Shown here piece after piece: positions 41,994-50,585 of a stretch of 51,230 nt of DNA (the first letter of the stretch is position 1; every line of letters begins with the position of its first letter). The DNA comes from Paenalicyclobacillus cellulosilyticus (GTDB taxonomy: Bacteria; Bacillota; Bacilli; Alicyclobacillales; Alicyclobacillaceae). The notes below the pieces were generated by a model, which saw nothing but the letters and a program-made list of their open reading frames with translations, ran no database searches and was not told the DNA's origin. The stretch covers positions 1 through 51,230 of the forward strand of contig NZ_BMOY01000020.1 in the NCBI RefSeq assembly GCF_014647315.1, written 5' to 3'. A program made the position numbers and the translations under genes.

Positions 41994-43217
41994 TTATCCG
42001 CCGTGACGGACGGTTGCCGGAGCCGCCTGGGAGTTGCGCGGCGCCACGTCCACCGTCCATACGGCCAAACCCACGGTGGCGGCGAGCAAGAGGCCGGTCA
42101 ACCAGAACACCGCGTGCACCGACCAGACTCCGCCCACCCAGCCGCCAATCATGGGGCCGAGCATGTTGCCAATCTGGTTGGCCGTCTGGTTGAGGCCGAA
42201 CGCCCGGCCGCGAAAACGCGGTTCCGTGCAGTGGACGATGAGGCCCTGGATGGCGGGAAACACCGCACAGAAGAACGCGCCGTACGCAAAGCGCACGGCG
42301 GCGAACGCCACGATGTGGTGGAACGGGATCTGGGCCAGGTTGCCGAGGGCACCGCCGATGAGGCCGACGATGACCACCTTGCGAAAGCCGATGCGGTCGG
42401 CGAGCCTCCCCCAGCGCGGTGCAAACACGATGCTCGCGACGCCCGAAAGCGAGAAGACAATCCCGGCGTACAGCGAGGCGTGCCGGGCAGCGCTCTGGCC
42501 GCCGAGGCTTGCGATGTAGAGCGGCAGCACCGGCTCGATGGTCATGATGGAAAACGAGGTGCATACGTTGAGCAACAGGACCATGAGCAGGCGGCGGTTT
42601 CTGACCGCCTCGCCGACGGTTTGGAAGACCGAAACACGCGCCTTGCCGGGGACGAACCGCTCTTCCTTGACCCAGAAGACGACGAGCCAGGTGGCGCAAA
42701 ACACCATGAGGCCAGCCGTCGCAAAGGCAATCCGGGAACCGAACAACTGCGACAACACCCCGCCGAACAGCGGGCCCAAGATGCCGCCCGTCGCCGTGGC
42801 GGTCGACATCATGGCCAGCGCGTATCCCACGCGGTCCTCCGGCGTGTTGGTCCCCACGAGGGCGATGGCCCCCGGGATGAACCCGGTCAACAATCCCTGC
42901 AGGATGCGCAGCACCAACAGCTCGTACGGGTGGTGAACGAACGCCGTGCCGGTGTAAATCAGCGACAACACCAATCCGGCCCGGATGATCATCGGCTTGC
43001 GCCCGTACCGGTCAGCGAGCGAACCCCAGTACGGGGATGCGACGGCCCCGGCGAGAAACGATGCGCTGAAGAGCGCCCCGGACCACAATTCCACATGACG
43101 GTGGACCCCCATCTGGAGCAAAAACAGGGGCAGAAACGGGATGACCATCGAATAGCTGGCCGACGTGACGAACGCGCCGACCCACAACACCCACAGGTTT
43201 CGTTGCCAGACCTGCAT
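41994..43217 (-). CDS. MFS transporter, drug-exporter-like
   Basis: 407 residues, twelve membrane helices. Motif A, GSLADRYGRKPMI, sits in the loop between helices 2 and 3, with a second weaker copy in GRLADRIGFRKVVI; motif C-like ATATGGILGPLFGG in helix 5 marks 12-helix proton-driven exporters. The ATG at 43217 follows GGAGGCGCGCG. It may be cotranscribed with the nucleoside hydrolase, which leaves a nucleoside or purine role open. Substrate unknown. Confidence 0.88.
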   Translation of the reverse strand: MQVWQRNLWVLWVGAFVTSASYSMVIPFLPLFLLQMGVHRHVELWSGALFSASFLAGAVASPYWGSLADRYGRKPMIIRAGLVLSLIYTGTAFVHHPYELLVLRILQGLLTGFIPGAIALVGTNTPEDRVGYALAMMSTATATGGILGPLFGGVLSQLFGSRIAFATAGLMVFCATWLVVFWVKEERFVPGKARVSVFQTVGEAVRNRRLLMVLLLNVCTSFSIMTIEPVLPLYIASLGGQSAARHASLYAGIVFSLSGVASIVFAPRWGRLADRIGFRKVVIVGLIGGALGNLAQIPFHHIVAFAAVRFAYGAFFCAVFPAIQGLIVHCTEPRFRGRAFGLNQTANQIGNMLGPMIGGWVGGVWSVHAVFWLTGLLLAATVGLAVWTVDVAPRNSQAAPATVRHGG

Positions 43218-43247
43218 CGCGCGCCTCCGGCCTTGGAATTCCCCCTC

Positions 43248-43276
43248 ATTCTACACGCTGTTTCTCAGGCGCTGAA
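43248..43276 (-). promoter_or_regulatory. Candidate MFS promoter
   Basis: Minus strand TTCAGC (43276-43271), a 17-bp spacer, TAGAAT (43253-43248), just ahead of the MFS gene. The -35 box is weak. Confidence 0.45.
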
Positions 43277-43355
43277 CCCCTGATGGCAGGCCAAAACTCA
43301 GCATACACGCCCAAAACGCGTCCCGGGCCGCGAGGACAGCGCGTCGTTCCGCGTG

Positions 43356-43395
43356 GCAAAAGTTTTGCGCCCCCAAACGCCGTCGCGTTTGGGGG
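43356..43395. promoter_or_regulatory. Two adjacent palindromes overlapping the galU -35 box
   Basis: GCAAAAGTTTTGC (43356-43368) is followed by CCCCCAAACGC-CGTC-GCGTTTGGGGG (43370-43395), an 11-bp perfect stem. The second arm contains the galU -35 box. The rest of the 315-bp divergent gap (43218-43532) shows no gene. The arrangement suggests an operator for MFS, galU or both. Confidence 0.6.
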
Positions 43396-43417
43396 AAAGA
43401 GGAATCTCGTGTAAGAT
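43389..43417 (+). promoter_or_regulatory. galU promoter
   Basis: TTGGGG (43389-43394), a 17-bp spacer, TAAGAT (43412-43417). The long distance to the GTG (about 110 bases) leaves a leader with no clear structure. Confidence 0.5.
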
Positions 43418-43532
43418 TGGAGAATGGAAATGGTGAGAAACGCCTGCGAACGGCGCAGAAAGACACGCGTGCGGACAGAGCGCGCGGCTGTGCGCACAGG
43501 GGTTGCGGGAACCGGTCAAACGGGGTGATGAC

Positions 43533-44465
43533 GTGAAAGTTCGCAAAGCGGTCATTCCGGCAGCAGGGTTTGGGACCCGCATGTTGCCAGCCACCAAGGC
43601 GGTTCCCAAAGAGATGTTGCCAATTCTCAACAAACCTTGTATACAATATATTGTAGAAGAGGCGGTCTACGCGGGCATCGAAGAGGTTCTGCTCATCACC
43701 GGGCGGACCAAGAAGGCCATCGAAGACCACTTCGACCGTTCACCAGAGCTTGAGTTTCACCTGGAGCAGAACCACAAATCCTCCATCTTGACCGAAGTGA
43801 AGGCCATCTCGGACTTGGTGGACATTCACTACGTGCGGCAGAAGACGCCGCTCGGTCTCGGTCATGCCATCCTCTGTGCGCGTTCGTTTGTTGGGCAAGA
43901 ACCGTTCGCGGTGTTGCTCGGAGACGACATCATTCAATCGGATGTTCCCGTGACCAAGCAGTTGATGGAACAATACGACCGCCCGGACAGTGTTCTGCTC
44001 GGCGTCCAGCATGTGCCGGCGCAGGATGTGTCAAAGTACGGCATCGTCGATCCCGGCGGCGCCGACATCGCCCCAGGCGGTGTGATCCCGGTCCGCAGCG
44101 TGATCGAAAAGCCGAGCGTCGCCCAAGCGCCCTCGAATCTGGCCGTGTTGGGCCGGTACATCCTGCCGCCTTCCATCTTCGACGTGTTGGAGCGCACGCC
44201 CTTGGGGCACGGCGGAGAATTGCAGCTCACGGACGCCATCCAGCAGTTTGCGCTGCGCGGCCAAGCGTTCGCGTACCAGTTTACCGGGATTCGTCACGAC
44301 ATCGGCCATCTCGAAGGCTGGCTGCGCGCCAACATCTCGTTCGCCATGGCGGATCCCCGCCTGGCGGCATCCGTCGTCGAGCAGGTCAACCAAGGGTTGC
44401 AGCAACAACCCGGATTGCGGTTGACGGTGAACTCGTTTGGCTCCGGCGGACACGCGCGTGCGTAA
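43533..44465 (+). CDS. galU: UTP-glucose-1-phosphate uridylyltransferase
   Basis: 310 residues. Forms UDP-glucose from UTP and glucose-1-phosphate. KAVIPAAGFGTRMLPATKAVPKEM is the nucleotide-binding start; KTPLGLGHAILCA and VLLGDDIIQS follow, then RSVIEKPSVAQAPSNLAVLGRYIL and GGELQLTDAIQQF. The GTG at 43533, with GGGGTGATG upstream, gives the family start VKVRKAVIPAAG. manC follows 68 bp later, so they form an operon that feeds sugar-nucleotide pools for surface glycans. Confidence 0.96.
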   Translation: MKVRKAVIPAAGFGTRMLPATKAVPKEMLPILNKPCIQYIVEEAVYAGIEEVLLITGRTKKAIEDHFDRSPELEFHLEQNHKSSILTEVKAISDLVDIHYVRQKTPLGLGHAILCARSFVGQEPFAVLLGDDIIQSDVPVTKQLMEQYDRPDSVLLGVQHVPAQDVSKYGIVDPGGADIAPGGVIPVRSVIEKPSVAQAPSNLAVLGRYILPPSIFDVLERTPLGHGGELQLTDAIQQFALRGQAFAYQFTGIRHDIGHLEGWLRANISFAMADPRLAASVVEQVNQGLQQQPGLRLTVNSFGSGGHARA

Positions 44466-44533
44466 CGTGCGCGGTTCGCATGGGGCACGGGGATTGCGTG
44501 CAAGACTATGGAAGAAAGCGAGATGATGAACGC

Positions 44534-45550
44534 ATGAATGCCGCTGCTGTCATTCTTGCGGGAGGTTCCGGAGAACGGCTGTTTCCATATTCGAGCGCTC
44601 AATACCCGAAGCAGTTCCTGCCTCTGCTCGGCAATCGATCCATGCTGCAGGAAACGTACGCCCGCCTGCGCAAACACTTCCCGGCGGACGACATCTACAT
44701 CATCACGCAACGGGCGTTTCGGGACACGGTCCTCCATCAACTGCCGACGGTGACCGGCGAACAGATCATCGAAGAACCGGCCCGCCGCGACACAGCGGGC
44801 GCCATCGCGCTGGCCATCGCGAAGCTGAAGCGGCGGCGCGACGTGCTGTTGTTCTGTCCGGCGGACCATCACATCGAGGACGGGGATGAATGGGACACGG
44901 CCCTCAAGACCGCGCTCGCAGCGGCGTGGCGGCAAAACCGCATCACGCTGCTCGGGATTGTGCCCAACTACCCGGAGACCGGATACGGATACGTCGAGTA
45001 TGAACGGGTCGACGGCCCGGTCTGCCCGGTCGTCCGCTTTCATGAGAAGCCGGACCGCGAAGCGGCGTTGCAGATGGTCCGCTCCGGCCGGTACCTGTGG
45101 AACTGCGGCATCTTCGCCATCCCGGTGCAGGCCGCCCTCGCGGGGTTTGCGAAACACCTGCCGGACCACCACCGCCTCATCGAGGAAGAGGACAAGGCGC
45201 GCCAGCGCAACTTGTTCCTGGCCTTGCCGAAGGTGTCCATCGACTACGGCCTCATGGAGAAGATGGACAGCCTGCTCGTCGTCCCGGCGTTCTTCGCCTG
45301 GAACGACCTGGGGTCTTGGTCGGCGTTGGAGCGCGTCCTCAGCCGTGACCAAAACGGCAACTGCACCCTGGGCGCCGTCAAGTCGCTGCAGGCACACGAC
45401 TCCATTGTCTTTGCACCGAATCATGAGGTCTATCTGTACGACGTGTCCAACCTGCTCGTCGTCTGCCACGAAAACCAGGTGTTGGTGGCGAACAAGGACG
45501 CGTCGGGCGACATGAAGCAATGGCTCCCGAAGTTGATGAGCCAACCGTGA
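44534..45550 (+). CDS. manC: Mannose-1-phosphate guanylyltransferase (short form)
   Basis: 338 residues. Makes GDP-mannose from GTP and mannose-1-phosphate. AVILAGGSGERLFPYSSAQYPKQFLPL is the GMP-binding start, FCPADHHIED the metal site; RFHEKPDREAALQMV, LWNCGIFAIPV, SIDYGLMEKMDSLLVVPAFFAWNDLGSW follow. The phosphomannose isomerase domain found in long ManC forms is missing, leaving a single-function enzyme. The ATG at 44534 has only a weak RBS. It lies directly downstream of galU. Confidence 0.94.
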   Translation: MNAAAVILAGGSGERLFPYSSAQYPKQFLPLLGNRSMLQETYARLRKHFPADDIYIITQRAFRDTVLHQLPTVTGEQIIEEPARRDTAGAIALAIAKLKRRRDVLLFCPADHHIEDGDEWDTALKTALAAAWRQNRITLLGIVPNYPETGYGYVEYERVDGPVCPVVRFHEKPDREAALQMVRSGRYLWNCGIFAIPVQAALAGFAKHLPDHHRLIEEEDKARQRNLFLALPKVSIDYGLMEKMDSLLVVPAFFAWNDLGSWSALERVLSRDQNGNCTLGAVKSLQAHDSIVFAPNHEVYLYDVSNLLVVCHENQVLVANKDASGDMKQWLPKLMSQP

Positions 45551-45572
45551 TCCGATAAGCGGATGCACCGAT

Positions 45573-45646
45573 AGGACCACGCGAGCCAAGACCATGCGTG
45601 CGAACCAGGACCACACGAGCCAGGCCCGTGTGAGCTAGGACCATGG
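45573..45646. repeat. Degenerate tandem repeat in the manC-pxpA gap
   Basis: Five imperfect units of about 15-18 bp, with the core AGGACCACGCGAGCC, AGACCATGCGTGCGAACC, AGGACCACACGAGCC, AGGCCCGTGTGAGCT, AGGACCATGG. The last units run into the 3' end of pxpA. No terminator is seen in the gap. Confidence 0.7.
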
Positions 45647-46438
45647 TGCGACGCGGATGCCCGCCTCTTCCAACCGCGCGCGCAGCTTGCGCGCAAACGC
45701 CGCCGCCTGCGGATGGTCGCCGTGGACGCACACCGTCTCTGCACGCCACGGCGCGGGTGTAGCGGCGGCAGCGGCGGACGCGGCATCCCATCCCGGCGGC
45801 CGGCCGCTCCGGATCATCTCTGCGACCTGCCGGATGGCTGTCTCCTCGTCGGTGAGGACCGCGTCCGGATGGTGCCGCGGCACCAAGGTGCCGTCCGGCC
45901 GGTATCTCCGGTCGGCGAAGACCTCGCTCATCGTCCGCAACCCCAGCTTTTCTCCTTCGGAAATCAGATGGCTGCCGGCGAGCCCGACCAGCACCAAGTC
46001 CGGATCGGTATCCCGCACCGCCTCCGCGATGGCTCTCGCCAACTCCGCATGCGCCGCAGCCATGTTGTACAGCGCCCCGTGCGGTTTCACATGGTGCAGC
46101 CGCGCGCCTTCGGCGCGGCAAAAGGCGCACAGCGCGCCAATCTGGTAGACCACGAGCGCGTACACCTCGCGCGGCGTGACGCGCATCTCCCGCCGCCCGA
46201 ATCCCACAAGATCCGGCAGCCCGGGATGAGCGCCGATGCGGGTACCGTACCGCTTGGCGAGCCGCACGGTGGCGAGCATCGTCTCCGGGTCGCCCGCATG
46301 CATGCCACAGGCGATGTTCACCGACGTGACCCAAGGGATGAGCGCCGCGTCGTCGCCCACCCGGTAGCGTCCAAAACCTTCGCCCACGTCGGCATTTAAG
46401 TCGATGGTGCGTCGTCCGTTCACGTGTTCACCGTACAC
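45635..46438 (-). CDS. pxpA: 5-oxoprolinase subunit A (LamB/YcsF family)
   Basis: 267 residues. ATP-dependent opening of pyroglutamate to glutamate together with PxpB and PxpC. IDLNADVGEGFGRY, NIACGMHAGDPETM, GAHPGLPDLVGFGRR and HHVKPHGALYNMA are the conserved LamB/YcsF motifs, with VCVHGDHPQA at the end. The GTG at 46438 has GGAGGG seven bases upstream and overlaps the pxpB-pxpC gene by 11 bp; a GTG at 46420 is a weaker option. Confidence 0.96.
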   Translation of the reverse strand: MYGEHVNGRRTIDLNADVGEGFGRYRVGDDAALIPWVTSVNIACGMHAGDPETMLATVRLAKRYGTRIGAHPGLPDLVGFGRREMRVTPREVYALVVYQIGALCAFCRAEGARLHHVKPHGALYNMAAAHAELARAIAEAVRDTDPDLVLVGLAGSHLISEGEKLGLRTMSEVFADRRYRPDGTLVPRHHPDAVLTDEETAIRQVAEMIRSGRPPGWDAASAAAAATPAPWRAETVCVHGDHPQAAAFARKLRARLEEAGIRVAPWS

Positions 46439-48200
46439 CGCGCATCCCTCCGTCTCGCGCATACACCACACCCGCACGGACCATCGCCACCAGGCGCTCC
46501 CACGCCGCCATGGCGCAAAGCGCCTCCTGCAGCGACACCCAGCGAAACCGGACATGCTGTCCAGGCCGCCACTGCGCCACCTTGGCCCAGTCGGCCATGA
46601 CCACTTGGGCGAGACGCGGATACCCGCCGGTCGGTTGGCGATCCGCCGCCAAAACCACCGGCTGTCCGTCGGGCGGAACCTGGACGGTCCCGTGGGTGAC
46701 CGGACCCGAAACCATCCCGCCGGCCCCCGCGGCGGAAAGCGGCGGCCCTTCCAGGCGGATACCCATGCGGTCCTGGCGGCCGGTGACGGTATAGGTCGCG
46801 CTCACCAGGCGCTGCCGGTCGGTCTGCGAAAACCAGCCGCACTCCGGACCGGGCAACAACCGGACCCGTCCGGACAGCAGCCGGCGCCGCCAGACCGCCG
46901 AGACCGGCCTGCCCGTGCCGCCCGCCTCAGCACCCGGCGACATGCGCGGAGGTCCGACCGGTATCAGGTCTCCCGCGCGCAACGGCCTTCCGCCAAGGCC
47001 GCCTATCCCTGCACGCACGTCGGTGCTGCGGCTCCCCAGGACCGGCTGCACGTCCACCCCTCCGTCGACCGCCACATACGCGCGCGCCCCCCAGCGCGCG
47101 GAACCCAGTACCAGCCGCTCCCCCGCCCGCACCGTCACCGCACACCAACCGGGCAAAGGGCGCCGGCTGCCGCCCGGACGCATCACCCACGCCTCAAACT
47201 CTGCGCCGCACACCGCCACCCGCGCATCGTGCCCGAACTCCAGCACCGGGCCGGACATCGTCACCTCCAAGCACGCGGCGTCGTCCTCATTGCCGACCAA
47301 AGCATTGGCGATGCGGAGCGTCCACGGGTCGACCGCTCCGCCGACGGATATCCCGTACTTCTGATACCCCCATCGTCCCAGGTCCTGCACCGTCGTCCAC
47401 AACCCGGGCTCCAGCACGCGCAACCACCGGCCGCCGGCGGGACAGGAGGCTGCCTGGCCGTGCACGCCTGGTTCCGCTTGGTTGCGCGGGCCTGCCCCAT
47501 CCGGAGCCAAGCACGCGTGATGTCCCGTCGCATCCGCAATGCGCGCGAATTCCGCGGGTGAGATGGGCACAAACCGCACCTCATCGCCCGGGCGCAGCAG
47601 CACGGGCGGGTCTTGCTCAGGACAAAACAGCCGCAGCGGCGTGCGGCCGATGATGTGCCATCCTCCCGGGGTCGCGAGCGGGTAGATGCCCGTTTGCCCG
47701 CCCGCCAGCGCGACCGAACCAGCGGGCACGGCCAAGCGGGGTGTATCCCGGCGCGGCAGCGCCAGTTCCGCAGGCAAGCCGCGCAGATACGGAAAGCCCG
47801 GCGCAAAACCGAGGAACGCCACCGTGTAGGCCGCACCTGCGTGCCGGCGCACCACCTCCTCTTCGCTCATACCCAGCCGCCGCGCCACCTCCGGCAGGTC
47901 CGGACCATACTCGCCTCCATAGCGGACCGGCACCAGGACAGTGCGGCCGCGGGCGGCCGCGGTTTCCGGCAGTACATCCAGGCGGCGCTTGAGTTCCGCG
48001 CACACCCAATCCAGTCCGGCCTGGCGAGGATCGAAGTGGACGGCGGCCGAGGTGTACGCAGGGACAATCTCGCGCAGGCCGCGAAACGGGGTCTCCTCCC
48101 ACGCCGCCGCCCACGCCGCGAGGGCGGCCGGACCCGGGGCATGGGTCTCCGTCCACTGGATGAACACGCAGCCTTCGCTCAATCTTTGGATGTTCGGCAT
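46428..48200 (-). CDS. pxpBC: 5-oxoprolinase subunits B and C fused in one protein
   Basis: 590 residues. The N-terminal 240 (RTVLVPVRYGGEYGPDL, AFLGFAPGFPYLRGLP, LAGGQTGIYPLATPGGWHIIG) are PxpB/KipI (allophanate hydrolase subunit 1-like). After a linker rich in Gly and Ala, PxpC/KipA follows from about residue 270 (RVLEPGLWTTVQDLGRWGYQ, ARAYVAVDGGVDVQPVLGS, LAADRQPTGGYPRLAQVV). The ATG at 48200 lies 13 bases after GGAGGTGG, and the protein then starts MPNIQRLSEG. pxpA is coupled downstream. Confidence 0.94.
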   Translation of the reverse strand: MPNIQRLSEGCVFIQWTETHAPGPAALAAWAAAWEETPFRGLREIVPAYTSAAVHFDPRQAGLDWVCAELKRRLDVLPETAAARGRTVLVPVRYGGEYGPDLPEVARRLGMSEEEVVRRHAGAAYTVAFLGFAPGFPYLRGLPAELALPRRDTPRLAVPAGSVALAGGQTGIYPLATPGGWHIIGRTPLRLFCPEQDPPVLLRPGDEVRFVPISPAEFARIADATGHHACLAPDGAGPRNQAEPGVHGQAASCPAGGRWLRVLEPGLWTTVQDLGRWGYQKYGISVGGAVDPWTLRIANALVGNEDDAACLEVTMSGPVLEFGHDARVAVCGAEFEAWVMRPGGSRRPLPGWCAVTVRAGERLVLGSARWGARAYVAVDGGVDVQPVLGSRSTDVRAGIGGLGGRPLRAGDLIPVGPPRMSPGAEAGGTGRPVSAVWRRRLLSGRVRLLPGPECGWFSQTDRQRLVSATYTVTGRQDRMGIRLEGPPLSAAGAGGMVSGPVTHGTVQVPPDGQPVVLAADRQPTGGYPRLAQVVMADWAKVAQWRPGQHVRFRWVSLQEALCAMAAWERLVAMVRAGVVYARDGGMRGVR

Positions 48201-48234
48201 CGGTGCACACCACCTCCGCCCGTGCACGCGTTCA

Positions 48235-48243
48235 TGATATACT
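48235..48243 (+). promoter_or_regulatory. Extended -10 promoter of the signal peptidase gene
   Basis: TGATATACT: TATACT (48238-48243) with TG in the extended position (48235-48236). It lies in the gap divergent to pxpBC. The -35 region is not recognisable. Confidence 0.55.
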
Positions 48244-48372
48244 TGGGAGAGAACGATTCTGGTGCGGCATGCGGTCGTTACATACAGAGGACGCGATCTC
48301 ACTGTCTACCGCCTCGCGCCCACCTTTCTGCGGAGATCCCCAGGCCCATGCCACCGTAAATGGGGTGTCACC

Positions 48373-48969
48373 TTGTCCGACTACTCTGGTCTCAAACCCA
48401 CCGGCGTGCCCGCCGAGCCATCCGCACGTTCCGTCGGCGGCCGCCGTACCGCGTGGCTGCAGAGCTTGTTCGTCAATTATCTCATCCCTATCGCCATCGG
48501 CGTCGCGGCTGCGAAAGGCATCACCACCTGGGGCATCGGCCAGGCGCGCGTGCCGAGCGGATCGATGTATCCCACCATCCCGTATCCGAGCCGCATCCTC
48601 GTCGACCATTTGGCGACCGAGTTGGCTGCGCCGTACCGGGGAGAGGTCGTCCTGTTCCACTGGCCGGACGACCCGTCGCAGATCTTTGTGAAACGGATCA
48701 TCGGCATGCCCGGGGACGTGGTGAGCATCCACGACGGCCATGTGTACATCAACGGCAAGCGCCTGGCTGAGCCGTACCTGCACACCACCACCGACGGCAC
48801 CTACGGTCCCTATAAGGTGCCGCCCGGCCACTATTTCATGCTGGGCGACAACCGCAACGATTCCCTCGACAGCCGTTTCTGGAAACACCCGTTCGTCGCC
48901 CGTTCCGCCATCGTCGGGCGGGCGGACTTGGTCGTGTGGCCACTGCGCGACCTCTCCGTCATCCGCTGA
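48373..48969 (+). CDS. lepB: Type I signal peptidase
   Basis: 198 residues from the TTG chosen. One N-terminal membrane helix (NYLIPIAIGVAAAKGITTWG), then the catalytic Ser in RVPSGSMYPTI and Lys in FVKRIIGMPGDVV (Ser-Lys dyad), and the box E-like MLGDNRNDSLDSRFW. This is the Bacillus SipS type. The start is uncertain: the TTG at 48373 has GGGGTG upstream and yields a normal length; an open frame back to a GTG at 48262 would add residues unlike any signal peptidase. Confidence 0.93.
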   Translation: MSDYSGLKPTGVPAEPSARSVGGRRTAWLQSLFVNYLIPIAIGVAAAKGITTWGIGQARVPSGSMYPTIPYPSRILVDHLATELAAPYRGEVVLFHWPDDPSQIFVKRIIGMPGDVVSIHDGHVYINGKRLAEPYLHTTTDGTYGPYKVPPGHYFMLGDNRNDSLDSRFWKHPFVARSAIVGRADLVVWPLRDLSVIR

Positions 48970-48975
48970 CGCGGC

Positions 48976-49062
48976 GCCCGCGGTGCATCCGCCGCACCCG
49001 CGGTACAACCGCAGCCCGCGGTGCATCCGCGGTACAACCGCAGCCCGCGGGTGCATCCGCGG
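48976..49062. repeat. GC-rich tandem repeats between lepB and glpK
   Basis: GCCCGCGGTGCATCCGC occurs at 48976-48992 and 49014-49030 and, with one extra G, near 49043-49060; GGTACAACCGCAGCCCGCGG occurs at 49031-49050 and, shorter by one base, at 49002-49020. The repeats fill the gap between two converging genes where a terminator would be expected; no T-run is seen. Confidence 0.7.
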
Positions 49063-49085
49063 CGGTCCCTTCCTCGCCAGCCCGC

Positions 49086-50585
49086 TTACGGGCGCACCGA
49101 CCGGGTGCGGGATACCGCATCCAGCCAGCCGCGGTACAGCCGCTCCCGTTCCGCGCTCGGCATCTGCGGGAGGAACACCCGCTCTGTCCCGCCGAGGCTG
49201 GCGATCTCGTCCCGGCTTTGCCAGAACCCGACGGCGAGGCCAGCGAAAAACGCTGCGCCGAGCACCGTCGTCTCCGCATGAACGGGCCGCTCCACCGGCA
49301 CGCCGAGGATGTCGGCCTGGAACTGCATGAGAAAGTTGTTCGCGGCGGCACCCCCGTCGACGCGCAGCCGCTGCAGCGCGATGCCTGCGTCTTTAACCAT
49401 CGCTTCCAGCACGTCCCGCGTCTGATACGCCAATGACTCCAACACCGCCCGCACCAGGTGCGCCCTGCTCGTGCCGCGGGTCAGGCCGAAGACGGCGCCG
49501 CGGGCGTCCATGTCCCAGTACGGCGCCCCAAGCCCGGCGAACGCCGGGACCACGTACACCCCGCCGGTGGACGCGACGCTCTGCGCCAACGCCTCCGTCT
49601 CGGCCGCAGTCGCGATGAGGCCCAGTTCATCCCGCAACCACTGCACCGCAGCCCCCGCGACAAACACGCTGCCTTCCAACGCATACTCGACCGCATCCCC
49701 GATGGCCCACGCCACCGTCGTGAGCAGGCCGTGCCGGGACCATACGGGCTGCGCCCCGGTCTGCATGAGCAGGAAGCACCCGGTCCCGTAAGTGTTTTTC
49801 GCGGTGCCCGGCGTAAAGCAGTGTTGGCCGAACAGCGCAGCGTGCTGGTCGCCCGCCATGCCGGCCACCGGAATGCGCGCGCCGTCCAGCCAGCGCGGGT
49901 CCAGTTCGCCGAAGAAACCGCTCGTGGGACAAACCTTCGGCAGCATGGGCGCCGGGATGGCGAGCAGGCGCAACAGGTCGTCGTCCCACCGCAGGTCGCG
50001 GATGTTGTACAGCATCGTCCTGGATGCGTTCGTGACGTCGGTCGCGTGCACGCGCCCGCCGGTGAGGTTCCACAACAACCAGGCGTCGATGGTGCCGAAC
50101 AGCAATTCACCCGCCTCCGCCCGCGCCTGGGCACCCGGGACGTGATCGAGCAGCCAGCGAATCTTCGTCGCCGAAAAGTACGCGTCGATGACCAGGCCCG
50201 TGCGCGCACGGACGAGTTCCGGCACGCCGGGGGTTTGTTGCAGTTTTTGGCAGAGATCAGCCGTCTGCCGGCTCTGCCACACCACCGCCCGGTACAGTGG
50301 CCTTCCGGTCGCCCGCTCCCACACCACCGTGGTCTCGCGCTGGTTGGTCAATCCCAGCGCCGCCACCTGCGACGCATCCGTGCCGGTCTGCGCCAAGACC
50401 GTCCGCATCACGCGCAGCGTGGACTCCCAAATCTCCACAGGGTCGTGCTCCACCCAACCTGGCTGCGGATAGTACTGCCGCAGCTCTTCCTGCGCCATGC
50501 CGCGGATGGTGCCGTGGCGGTCCACCAGCACAGCCCGCGTGCTGGTCGTGCCTTGATCCACGGCCATGACAAACCGTTCCCTCAC
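49086..50585 (-). CDS. glpK: Glycerol kinase
   Basis: 499 residues, normal length. Phosphorylates glycerol. The FGGY kinase features are intact: [18 protein letters not shown] (ATP), [44 protein letters not shown] and the C-terminal [22 protein letters not shown]. The GTG at 50585 overlaps the TGA of addA (GTGA) and is well spaced from GGAGGA; an ATG six bases earlier at 50591 lies too close to the RBS. No glpF or glpD is adjacent in the window. Confidence 0.96.
   Translation of the reverse strand: MRERFVMAVDQGTTSTRAVLVDRHGTIRGMAQEELRQYYPQPGWVEHDPVEIWESTLRVMRTVLAQTGTDASQVAALGLTNQRETTVVWERATGRPLYRAVVWQSRQTADLCQKLQQTPGVPELVRARTGLVIDAYFSATKIRWLLDHVPGAQARAEAGELLFGTIDAWLLWNLTGGRVHATDVTNASRTMLYNIRDLRWDDDLLRLLAIPAPMLPKVCPTSGFFGELDPRWLDGARIPVAGMAGDQHAALFGQHCFTPGTAKNTYGTGCFLLMQTGAQPVWSRHGLLTTVAWAIGDAVEYALEGSVFVAGAAVQWLRDELGLIATAAETEALAQSVASTGGVYVVPAFAGLGAPYWDMDARGAVFGLTRGTSRAHLVRAVLESLAYQTRDVLEAMVKDAGIALQRLRVDGGAAANNFLMQFQADILGVPVERPVHAETTVLGAAFFAGLAVGFWQSRDEIASLGGTERVFLPQMPSAERERLYRGWLDAVSRTRSVRP

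Noticed and set aside
43370..43395. Rho-independent terminator before galU
   Set aside because: The stem is strong, but no T-run follows on either strand and both flanking genes point away; treated as an operator candidate.
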